Positions 44,753-52,190 of a stretch of DNA of 64,000 bases are shown here, piece by piece. Within the stretch, counting starts at the first letter, position 1. Each line of letters opens with the position of its first letter. The notes under the pieces were generated by a model. It saw nothing but the letters and a program-made list of their open reading frames with translations. It was not told the origin of the DNA and made no database searches. Both the position numbers and the translations under genes were made by a program. Source of the stretch: an uncultured delta proteobacterium (GTDB taxonomy: Bacteria > Desulfobacterota > Desulfobulbia > Desulfobulbales > Desulfocapsaceae); NCBI GenBank assembly GCA_903901335.1, contig CAIUQR010000057.1:16295-80294 (forward strand), written 5' to 3'.

Positions 44753-45886
44753 ATGAGCAGTCGAATCTTTCTCTCCCCTCCCCACATGGGCGGTCGGGAA
44801 CTTGAATTTATCCACGAGGCGTTCGACTCAAATTATATCGCCCCGGTTGGCCCTCAGGTTGATAAATTTGAGAGTGAGTTTGCCGCCATGGTCGGGATAA
44901 AGCATGCAGCTGCCGTGGCTTCCGGCACTGCTGCCCTGCATCTCGCCCTGCGTTATATTGGTGTTCAAAGCGGCGATGAAGTCGCATGTTCCTCCTTCAC
45001 CTTTGTGGCCAGTGCTAATGCAATTCTCTATCAGGGAGCGGTCCCGGTTTTTATCGATTCGGATGAAGAGAGTTGGAACATGGACCCGAATCTTCTCGAA
45101 CAATTGTTCGAGAAGAGAGCCCGGACAAAAAAGCTGCCAAAAGCAGTTGTGCTTGTCCACCTGTATGGTCAACCGGCCGACATTGACAGGATTGCCGGCA
45201 TTTGCAACCGCTACCAGGTAGCGTTGATTGAGGATGCCGCGGAGGCCCTGGGGGCGGAATATAAAGGGAAGGCGCCCGGCACCTTCGCCAAGGCGGGGAT
45301 CTTCTCCTTTAACGGGAATAAGATCATCACCACCTCCGGTGGCGGAATGATCGTTTCGGATGATGAGGCACTGATCCGGAAGGTGAAATTCTGGGCGACG
45401 CAGGCGCGTGACCAGGGCTTGCATTACGAACATTCCGAATTGGGATATAACTATCGGATGAGTAATATCCTGGCGGCAATCGGCCGGGGGCAGCTGGGCG
45501 TTCTTCGGGAACGGGTTGAGGGGAAGCGAAAGATATTCGAGACCTACAAAAAGGCCTTATCTCAGTTGCCTGGTGTTGCGTTTATGCCGGAGCCTGATTT
45601 TTGCCGTTCTACCCGGTGGCTCACCTGTCTGACTATTGATCCCGAATGTTCCGGCACGGATCGGGACAGGGTAATCAAGGTCTTGGAGGACAATAATATC
45701 GAATCCAGGCCAACCTGGAAACCTATGCATCAGCAGCCCTTATACAACAGAAATGAAATGATTGGCGGGGCCGTTGCAAAAAGGCTGTTTGAGCAGGGTA
45801 TCTGCCTGCCTTCCGGAACAAGTATGTCGGATGAAGATCAAGACAGGGTGATCAGGCTGGTTCGAACTTGCTGGGGGATGGGTTAA
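44753..45886 (+). CDS. DegT/DnrJ/EryC1-type aminotransferase, PglE-like
   Basis: About 377 residues from the ATG at 44753 (MSSRIFLSPPHMGG); a TTG at 44714 overlapping the upstream stop is an alternative. PLP-dependent aminotransferase of NDP-keto sugars, with FLSPPHMGGRELEFI typical of PglE, catalytic lysine in FSFNGNKIITTSGGG and the Asp in IEDAAEALGA. It aminates the 4-keto-6-deoxy sugar made by the PglF-type enzyme. Fits between PglF and PglD in the pathway. The ligase gene starts in the last base of its stop codon. Confidence 0.93.
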   Translation: MSSRIFLSPPHMGGRELEFIHEAFDSNYIAPVGPQVDKFESEFAAMVGIKHAAAVASGTAALHLALRYIGVQSGDEVACSSFTFVASANAILYQGAVPVFIDSDEESWNMDPNLLEQLFEKRARTKKLPKAVVLVHLYGQPADIDRIAGICNRYQVALIEDAAEALGAEYKGKAPGTFAKAGIFSFNGNKIITTSGGGMIVSDDEALIRKVKFWATQARDQGLHYEHSELGYNYRMSNILAAIGRGQLGVLRERVEGKRKIFETYKKALSQLPGVAFMPEPDFCRSTRWLTCLTIDPECSGTDRDRVIKVLEDNNIESRPTWKPMHQQPLYNRNEMIGGAVAKRLFEQGICLPSGTSMSDEDQDRVIRLVRTCWGMG

Positions 45887-47124
45887 TGTTTGAACGTCTG
45901 AGAATCACCCCGTCTCTTCCCCGCTCCGGAGATCAATGGGTGGCTGGGATCGCGTCGTTATTGCCTATGAGTCTGGTTCTTGGGAATGTCGCGTTTGAAG
46001 TGGTCATCGGCTTAACCGGCCTTTTATGGTTGGTACAATCTGTTTTTATTCGGCATGAATCTCTGCTGCGAATTCGCAGGCATTTGATTTTTTGGCCATT
46101 GGTTATCTGGATGACCGGGATTATGCTCAGCAGAGTGGCAAACCCCTTTTCAACCATCGAATTTTTTCATGATCTGGTCTTCTTGCGTTTTGTTTTATTT
46201 GTCCTGGCTATTGTAGACATTTCTGTGCGTTTGCCTATAGATCGTTATTTGCTTGGCGGAGCGGTTGCCGGGATTATCTGGGCGGCATTCAATACCCTCT
46301 GTGCCCATGTCCTTGGTTTTGATAGTATAGGGGCGCCTGTACGCTTCTATACGGATAAACTCTTAACTGCCGAACGTATTGCTGTTTTTTGCGCATACAT
46401 GTTTCCCTTCTTTGTGGTCAGGCTTACTTCCTGCAGGGACAAAGAAAGGGCCGAAAAGATCTTTCTGTGCGTACTTACCGTGCTTTGTCTGGGTCTGCTT
46501 GTTTTAATGAAAATCCGAACGGCATGGCTGGCAGCGGCAATAGGTATTCTGGGGGGCGCGGTCATCGCTCTCTGCGGCCGGGTTCGATGGCTGATGGCAG
46601 GGAGTATTGCGATGGCTGTGATCGCTGGCGGCAGCCTGGTGTATTATACAGGTTATCAACGCGGATTGGACACTGTCTATGATCGATATTGGATCTGGCA
46701 GAGAAGCCTGACCCTGTGGCTGGAACACCCCTTATTGGGCGTGGGTGTTTCCGGTTTTGCCAAGGCTTTCCATCATCTGGTGGCTGATACGGATTTAAAG
46801 CCGTATATCGCTCCCAACGGGCAGGCATATAAGTTTGATAACGCAACCAATGCGCATAATCTGGTTTTGACACTGCTGAGTTGTACCGGACTCTGGGGGC
46901 TGGGGTCATTTTTTTGGCTGGTCATCGCCGCAACACGCCAATGGCTGAAAGATGACTTTTCCCGGCGGATCAGTCTCGGGGTGATTCCCTTTGTTTTAGT
47001 CGGAATCGGGCTCACGGGATACAGTATCTATGATTCTTTTTATGCGAGTATCGTTATGTATTTTCTGGCTTGGATGGCGTCTCGAACCGCGGGGAATCAT
47101 GGGCAGGAAGGGGTCCTTTCTTAA
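45886..47124 (+). CDS. O-antigen ligase/polymerase-like membrane protein
   Basis: About 412 residues from the ATG at 45886 (its A is the final base of the upstream TAA). Ten or more hydrophobic helices; a long periplasmic loop between ~245 and ~330 carries RYWIWQRSLTLWLEHPLLGVG, NATNAHNLVLTLLSCTGLWGL. These are the conserved features of the WaaL/Wzy_C superfamily, which joins finished glycan to lipid A, to protein, or polymerises units. With Wzm/Wzt in the locus, ligase or PglL-like oligosaccharyltransferase is more likely than Wzy polymerase; sequence alone cannot separate them. Confidence 0.87.
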   Translation: MFERLRITPSLPRSGDQWVAGIASLLPMSLVLGNVAFEVVIGLTGLLWLVQSVFIRHESLLRIRRHLIFWPLVIWMTGIMLSRVANPFSTIEFFHDLVFLRFVLFVLAIVDISVRLPIDRYLLGGAVAGIIWAAFNTLCAHVLGFDSIGAPVRFYTDKLLTAERIAVFCAYMFPFFVVRLTSCRDKERAEKIFLCVLTVLCLGLLVLMKIRTAWLAAAIGILGGAVIALCGRVRWLMAGSIAMAVIAGGSLVYYTGYQRGLDTVYDRYWIWQRSLTLWLEHPLLGVGVSGFAKAFHHLVADTDLKPYIAPNGQAYKFDNATNAHNLVLTLLSCTGLWGLGSFFWLVIAATRQWLKDDFSRRISLGVIPFVLVGIGLTGYSIYDSFYASIVMYFLAWMASRTAGNHGQEGVLS

Positions 47125-47187
47125 TATCAATTATCGTAATGTGTTGTCTCTTGGTATTGCTGTGGATGAGTTGTGTAAGAGGCTCCT

Positions 47188-47748
47188 ATGAAACGTGTTA
47201 TTGATTTTTCCATATCTCTTTGTGCCTTGTTTGTATTGTTGATTCCCCTGCTGTTGATTGCTGTCGGCATCAAACTCACCTCGAAAGGGACAGTTTTTTA
47301 TTGGTCCAACCGGGTCGGGAAAAACAATGAGATTTTTAAGATGCCTAAATTCAGGACGATGCGCATAGATGCTCCCGCGGTGGCGACACATCTACTGGAA
47401 GATCCAGATCAATATGTAACCGGGATCGGCAGAATACTTCGTAAGTTCAGCCTGGATGAACTTCCTCAGCTGATCAGCATTGTGAAAGGAGATATGAGCC
47501 TTGTCGGCCCTCGGCCTGCTCTTTTCAATCAGGATGATCTTATTGAACAGAGAACCCGGAAGGGCATTCATAGACTGACTCCTGGTTTAACGGGATGGGC
47601 GCAGATCAACGGCCGGGATAAGCTGCCCGTCCCTGAAAAAGTAGCGTATGACAACTATTATCTTTTACATCAGTCAATCTCTCTGGATATGAAGATTATT
47701 CTGCGGACGGCCCTGAAGGTCATATTTTGCGAAGGCGTGACCCACTGA
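47188..47748 (+). CDS. Second phosphoglycosyl transferase
   Basis: A 186-residue PglC-like enzyme with an N-terminal membrane helix (FSISLCALFVLLIPLLLIAVGIKL), core MPKFRTMRIDAPAVATH and FSLDELPQLISIVKGDMSLVGPRP, then LTPGLTGWAQINGRDKLPVPEKVAYDNYYL. The ATHLL segment differs from the first PGT at 43496, so it probably uses another sugar. Two initiating enzymes imply two kinds of glycan or two acceptors. ATG start at 47188. Confidence 0.92.
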   Translation: MKRVIDFSISLCALFVLLIPLLLIAVGIKLTSKGTVFYWSNRVGKNNEIFKMPKFRTMRIDAPAVATHLLEDPDQYVTGIGRILRKFSLDELPQLISIVKGDMSLVGPRPALFNQDDLIEQRTRKGIHRLTPGLTGWAQINGRDKLPVPEKVAYDNYYLLHQSISLDMKIILRTALKVIFCEGVTH

Positions 47749-47832
47749 TTGAGATAAAATGAAATAAAATGGATCCCGTCTCTGTTTTTACCCCGAGACA
47801 CATACTTTGAGTAAAAATTGCAGTGGAAAACA

Positions 47833-48450
47833 ATGAATAAAATTATCTGGCATAAGGCAACTGTGACCCGCGAGCGGCGTGAGTTTTTGAATGGTCATCG
47901 TGCCGGAGCAGTCTGGTTGACGGGGCTTTCCGGTTCTGGAAAGTCAACGCTTGCCCATGCCGTTGAAGAGCGGTTGCACTCCCTGGGTTGCCGGACCTTT
48001 GTCTTTGATGGCGACAATGTCCGGCATGGATTATGCTCTGATCTGGGTTTTAGCCCCGAAGAGCGGAGTGAGAATCTGCGCCGTATCGCCGAAATGGTCA
48101 AACTGTTTCTTGATGCGGGGATAATCGCCCTGTGTGCTTTTATCTCACCCATGCGTGAGGATCGTGAGCGGGTCAAGGCACTTGTCGGTGTCGACGACTT
48201 TCTGGAAATATATTGCGACTGTTCTCTTGAGATATGCGAACAGCGAGACGTCAAGGGGTTTTATCAAAAGGCCAGAGCCGGGATAATAAAGAACTACACA
48301 GGGATATCAGCTCCATACCAGGAGCCTGAGCATCCTGATCTCCGCCTGGAAACCGGGGTTGTCCCGTTACCGGAATGTGTTGAAAAGGTGATGCAGTTGT
48401 TAGAGGGGCGAGGCATTGTTTTTCAGGCTGGGAGCATTACTACAAAGTAA
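47833..48450 (+). CDS. cysC: Adenylylsulfate kinase
   Basis: About 205 residues from the ATG at 47833 (TTG 47818 would add five). A full APS kinase: Walker [12 protein letters not shown], then [37 protein letters not shown] and the [17 protein letters not shown] region. It phosphorylates adenosine 5'-phosphosulfate to PAPS. In a glycan locus PAPS could feed sulfation of the polysaccharide, but no sulfotransferase, sulfurylase or PAPS reductase gene is next to it in the window. Confidence 0.95.
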   Translation: MNKIIWHKATVTRERREFLNGHRAGAVWLTGLSGSGKSTLAHAVEERLHSLGCRTFVFDGDNVRHGLCSDLGFSPEERSENLRRIAEMVKLFLDAGIIALCAFISPMREDRERVKALVGVDDFLEIYCDCSLEICEQRDVKGFYQKARAGIIKNYTGISAPYQEPEHPDLRLETGVVPLPECVEKVMQLLEGRGIVFQAGSITTK

Positions 48451-48637
48451 GCGTTTAAGGAGCCGTATACATTCAGGCAAGGTGCTGATATTCGCAACTT
48501 TTTCGTGTTAGAAGAAAAAGCTTGTGCATACCCGATAGAAAGGGTAATTTCATGACAATTTTGTGATTCGAAGCGGGCCGGTTTTTTAAGGCTTACTTTA
48601 TGGGTTATGTCTTGTCGCCTCATTTGGTAGTTACTTT

Positions 48638-49699
48638 ATGGCTATATTAGTCACTGGTGGTGCCGGCTTCATCGGCAGCAATTTCATCCTCGAATGGCTG
48701 AAGCATTCGGATGAACCTGTTATTAACCTTGATGTGTTGACGTACGCCGGGAATCTGGAAAATCTGACGTCGCTGGCAGGCGATGCCCGGCATATTTTTG
48801 TCAAAGGCAATATCGGAGATCTGGATCTCGTATCGGATCTGCTGGCCGGGCATCAACCGCGTGCTCTTCTTAATTTTGCCGCTGAATCGCATGTCGACCG
48901 CAGTATTCACGGACCGGAGGACTTCGTCCAGGCCAATATCGTCGGCACTTTTCGTTTGCTGGAGGCAGCGAGAGACTACCGGGGGGGGCAGGCGCAGGAT
49001 GCCGCTTCGAACTTCTGTTTCCTGCACGTTTCCACTGATGAAGTCTATGGTTCGCTCGCCGAAGGTGCACCCGCCTTTACGGAAAGCAGCCGGTACGAAC
49101 CAAACAGCCCGTATTCCGCCAGCAAGGCGGCAAGTGACCACCTGGTCCGTGCCTATCATCATACCTACGGTCTGCCGGTGCTGACGACCAATTGCTCCAA
49201 CAACTACGGCCCCTGCCAGTTTCCGGAAAAGCTGATCCCGCTCTGCATTCACAATGCACTTGCCGGCAAACCACTGCCTGTTTACGGAGATGGCCTGCAA
49301 ATCCGGGACTGGTTATATGTCAAGGATCACTGCAGTGCGATCAGATGTGTGCTGGAAAAAGGTAAACCCGGTGACATGTACAACATAGGCGGCTGGAATG
49401 AAAAAACAAATCTGGAAGTGGTGCGCACGCTCTGTCTCATCTTGGACCAATGCAAGCCGAGATCCGACGGTAAATCATACCAGGAACAAATTGTCTTTGT
49501 GCAAGACCGCCCCGGTCATGATCGCCGTTATGCCATTGACGCCGGCAAAATCGAACGCCAACTGGGCTGGAAGCCGGCTGAAACCTTTGAGACCGGCATC
49601 CGCAAGACGGTTCAATGGTACCTCGATAACCAGACATGGGTCAAGAATGTGACCAGTGGCGCGTATCGAAACTGGGTTGACAGGCAGTACGGGGGTTGA
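48638..49699 (+). CDS. rmlB: dTDP-glucose 4,6-dehydratase
   Basis: A 353-residue extended SDR: ILVTGGAGFIGSNFILEWLK, NFAAESHVDRSI, VSTDEVYGSL (Asp-Glu catalytic pair) and active-site YSASKAAS. These identify RmlB, which makes dTDP-4-keto-6-deoxyglucose on the way to dTDP-L-rhamnose. ATG start; the TGA overlaps the TTG-GC-ATG start region of rmlD. Full length. Confidence 0.96.
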   Translation: MAILVTGGAGFIGSNFILEWLKHSDEPVINLDVLTYAGNLENLTSLAGDARHIFVKGNIGDLDLVSDLLAGHQPRALLNFAAESHVDRSIHGPEDFVQANIVGTFRLLEAARDYRGGQAQDAASNFCFLHVSTDEVYGSLAEGAPAFTESSRYEPNSPYSASKAASDHLVRAYHHTYGLPVLTTNCSNNYGPCQFPEKLIPLCIHNALAGKPLPVYGDGLQIRDWLYVKDHCSAIRCVLEKGKPGDMYNIGGWNEKTNLEVVRTLCLILDQCKPRSDGKSYQEQIVFVQDRPGHDRRYAIDAGKIERQLGWKPAETFETGIRKTVQWYLDNQTWVKNVTSGAYRNWVDRQYGG

Positions 49700-49701
49700 G
49701 C

Positions 49702-50589
49702 ATGCAGATTCTTCTTACCGGGAAAAACGGCCAGGTCGGTTTCGAGTTGCAGCGGGCGCTTGCACCTCTCGGGCATATTGTTGCAGTCGATCAATTCGAT
49801 TGCGATCTCTCAAATCAAAATGCTCTTCGTCGGCTGGTCCGTGAGGTCGCTCCAGATATTATTGTAAATGCAGCCGCTTATACGGCTGTGGACAAAGCGG
49901 AATCCGACGCGGACAAGGCCTTCGCCATCAACGCCGTTGCACCCGGCGTTCTGGGTGAAGAAGCGGCCAGGCTCGGTGCCCTGGTGGTGCATTATTCCAC
50001 CGACTATGTCTTTGACGGCGCCAAGCAGACCTGCTACACGGAAGATGACCTTCCCAATCCGCAAAGCGTCTATGGCAAAAGCAAGCTTGTCGGGGATAAG
50101 GCCCTCCTGCAAAGTATCGAAGCCTGTCTCATTTTCCGCACGAGCTGGGTGTTTGGCGCGCATGGCAATAATTTTGCCAAAACCATGTTGAAATTGGCGG
50201 TTGAAAGGGAGAGTCTGAATATTGTCGCAGACCAGTTCGGTGCCCCGACTTCTGCTGCCCTGATAGCCGATGTTACGGCACAGATCGTCGGCCGGTATCA
50301 ACGGCAGGGGCAGATGGATTTTCCTTGTGGTCTTTATAACCTGGTCGCCGGCGGTGAGACAAGCTGGTGTGACTTCGCAAAAACAGTCATCGCTGCCGCC
50401 CATCAGGCCGGCAAACCCCTTAAACTCAAGGCGGAAAACATCCGCCCCATCACCACGGCTGAATATCCCCTGCCGGCATCCCGCCCTGCCAATTCCCGGC
50501 TGGATACCCGCAAAATTCGTGAGACGTTTGGTCTGTGCCTGCCGGTGTGGCAAGAGGGGCTGAATCACGTCCTGCAGGAAATTCTATAA
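49702..50589 (+). CDS. rmlD: dTDP-4-dehydrorhamnose reductase
   Basis: About 295 residues from the ATG at 49702, 3 nt after the rmlB stop. [41 protein letters not shown], the [10 protein letters not shown] segment and [10 protein letters not shown] active site are the RmlD pattern. It performs the last, NADPH-dependent step to dTDP-L-rhamnose. The next gene in a normal set, rmlA, is broken. Confidence 0.96.
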   Translation: MQILLTGKNGQVGFELQRALAPLGHIVAVDQFDCDLSNQNALRRLVREVAPDIIVNAAAYTAVDKAESDADKAFAINAVAPGVLGEEAARLGALVVHYSTDYVFDGAKQTCYTEDDLPNPQSVYGKSKLVGDKALLQSIEACLIFRTSWVFGAHGNNFAKTMLKLAVERESLNIVADQFGAPTSAALIADVTAQIVGRYQRQGQMDFPCGLYNLVAGGETSWCDFAKTVIAAAHQAGKPLKLKAENIRPITTAEYPLPASRPANSRLDTRKIRETFGLCLPVWQEGLNHVLQEIL

Positions 50590-50600
50590 ACGAGCTCAAT

Positions 50601-50833
50601 ATACGCAAAGGTATCATCCTCGCCGGTGGCTCCGGCACCCGGCTCTATCCGGCCACGCTGGCTGTATCGAAACAATTGCTGCCCATTTTCGATAAACCGA
50701 TGATCATTACCCCCTGACGACCCTGATGCTGGCGGGTATCCGTGATATGTTGATCATCTCCACCCCACAGGACACACCGCGTTTTGAACAACTGCCGGGA
50801 GATGCCGGCCTAATTCAAACGCAGGTTTTATAG
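50601..50833 (+). pseudogene. Broken rmlA (glucose-1-phosphate thymidylyltransferase) fragment
   Basis: Reading on from a codon ATA where the start ATG would be gives [19 protein letters not shown], then [14 protein letters not shown], the RmlA N terminus with its nucleotide-binding loop. After 50705 one base is missing: the frame then ends at TGA (50716-50718), whereas restoring it gives [28 protein letters not shown] and a stop at 50831. So start codon lost, one-base deletion, and truncation to ~75 codons of ~290. dTDP-glucose must come from a complete rmlA elsewhere, and rmlC is also missing here. Confidence 0.88.
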
Positions 50834-50876
50834 AAAAGGCGCGTCAATATTCCGTAAAAATGGGCAGTTTTTCTGG

Positions 50877-50900
50877 ATATTTCCGTAAATACGGAAATAT
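50877..50900. promoter_or_regulatory. Perfect palindrome, candidate activator site
   Basis: ATATTTCCGT-N4-ACGGAAATAT, a 10-bp perfect inverted repeat. A similar half-site, ATATTCCGTA, lies ~20 bp upstream. Its centre is ~120-130 bp upstream of the start predicted by the -24/-12 element, the usual distance for an enhancer-binding protein site. Confidence 0.5.
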
Positions 50901-50992
50901 ATGTAAATCTAGTTTGCCCCCCCATAGATAGCAATAACAGTACCTTACTGGTATTGCATGATAAATGTCGATTTTTTTTAATTTAACATTCC

Positions 50993-51007
50993 TGGCACGA
51001 AATGTGC
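50993..51007 (+). promoter_or_regulatory. Possible sigma-54 (-24/-12) promoter
   Basis: TGGCAC-N5-GTGC matches the consensus TGGCAC-N5-TTGC except at one position, with the invariant GG and GC at the right 10-bp distance. It points rightward to the beta-barrel and RTX protein genes. Matches of this quality occur by chance a few times in 64 kb, so the support is its position and the upstream palindrome. Confidence 0.4.
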
Positions 51008-51254
51008 TCATGACCATGCTGGTAAGGTTGTTATTCAACCGGGCTTAGCGCATCGAGTCTCTCTCGATTAGGGTTTTTAATACTTTACAACGGCTAATGG
51101 TAGTGGTAAAAAATCAACTTTTGATGAAGGAAAAACTGTTGTATTTTAGTATCTTCGGAAGAATTGATGTTGGAATCGAAGGGGCAAGATTGAAAGGTGT
51201 TGAGGGGCATTTTCCAAAACTGAATGACAGTGTATGCCGTAATACTGCCGCCGG

Positions 51255-52154
51255 TTGAAAAGGCCGCTAAAAAAAGCAGAAATTCCACTTAAAAAACGTA
51301 GAATCTTGTTCAAAAAAGTTGATTCAGGCTTGAATTTCCTGCTTAAATTCGCCCCAATCCTCATGGGGATTTTGTTTCCAATTGCTGCATATGCAGACTG
51401 TACAGGTTCGGCTGGCTGCGATGAGCATAAATTGCGTATAATAGTTGGTGGGCAATTTTCACATCGCTCACCTGAAGTGCACTACAAGGAGAAGGCTAAG
51501 TCATCTCCACGAGAGGTCAATATTCAGAAAGATTTTGCAGACGATAGCTATCTGCTTTTTCCCTCCCTGAGGGTGGAGTACCAGCACAGTCGGACATCCT
51601 CGTGGGACTTGACGTACAGCAGGGATCATACGGACACCAGCGCATCAACAAAGGAACGAATAAAATTCTTTTTTTTTCCGATAGTGCTGAGCCTAAGAGT
51701 TCCAGTGAAAATTGACACGCAAAGCGTAAGGCTTTTTTATAACTGTGTATTTTTCCAAAGCGGTGATCTTCAGTTGGGCGGATCGTTAGGGTTGGAAGCT
51801 TTGAATGTTTATGCCGAGGCAAAGGTACCGATCTGGGGCAAGCAAACGGAGGATGTTACCGTACCCCTGCCGGCGCTAGGTGTTTTTGCCTCGTACAAGT
51901 TGTCCGATAATGTGATGTTCCGCCTGAGAACAAACTATTTTTCTCTGGGGTCACTTTCTCTGGGGTCACTTACTGTAGGCGGAACGGTTACGGAGATGGA
52001 TTTTTCATTGGAATACCAGCTTACCACGGCGTGGATGCTTGGTGCAGGCTATAGGTATTCCAGTGTGAAGGTGGAACTGGATCAAGAAAAGTATCACGCA
52101 AACGGTTCCTATACCACATACGGTCCAACATTATTTATTGGCTTCTCTTTTTGA
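51255..52154 (+). CDS. Outer-membrane beta-barrel protein
   Basis: A frame of 299 residues with start codon TTG at 51255; a start nearer the signal peptide (for example TTG at 51330) is possible. A hydrophobic signal ends AAYADCTG, so cleavage after AYA leaves ADCTGSAG... The mature part has alternating beta-strand patterns (GGQFSHRSPEVHY, LEYQLTTAWMLGAGYRYSSVKV) and ends with Phe (LFIGFSF), the outer-membrane insertion signal. A 15-base tandem duplication (CTGGGGTCACTTTCT-like, ~51945-51970) gives SLGSLSLGS. No known family is recognised. It lies just upstream of the RTX protein and may share its promoter. Confidence 0.75.
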   Translation: MKRPLKKAEIPLKKRRILFKKVDSGLNFLLKFAPILMGILFPIAAYADCTGSAGCDEHKLRIIVGGQFSHRSPEVHYKEKAKSSPREVNIQKDFADDSYLLFPSLRVEYQHSRTSSWDLTYSRDHTDTSASTKERIKFFFFPIVLSLRVPVKIDTQSVRLFYNCVFFQSGDLQLGGSLGLEALNVYAEAKVPIWGKQTEDVTVPLPALGVFASYKLSDNVMFRLRTNYFSLGSLSLGSLTVGGTVTEMDFSLEYQLTTAWMLGAGYRYSSVKVELDQEKYHANGSYTTYGPTLFIGFSF

Positions 52155-52190
52155 ATTATAACAACTGATTAATAAAAAATGGGGGTTGAA

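Larger units (their letters stand above)
50834..51254. other. Regulatory intergenic region, palindrome and possible sigma-54 promoter
   Basis: No gene found. Near its left end is the palindrome at 50877-50900 and a half-site at 50859-50869. At 50993-51007 is a -24/-12 element. In the 236 nt after it, two small hairpins occur: GGTTG-TTATT-CAACC (51026-51040) and ATCGAG-N5-CTCGAT (51052-51068). AT-rich sequence then runs into the beta-barrel gene. Confidence 0.55.
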
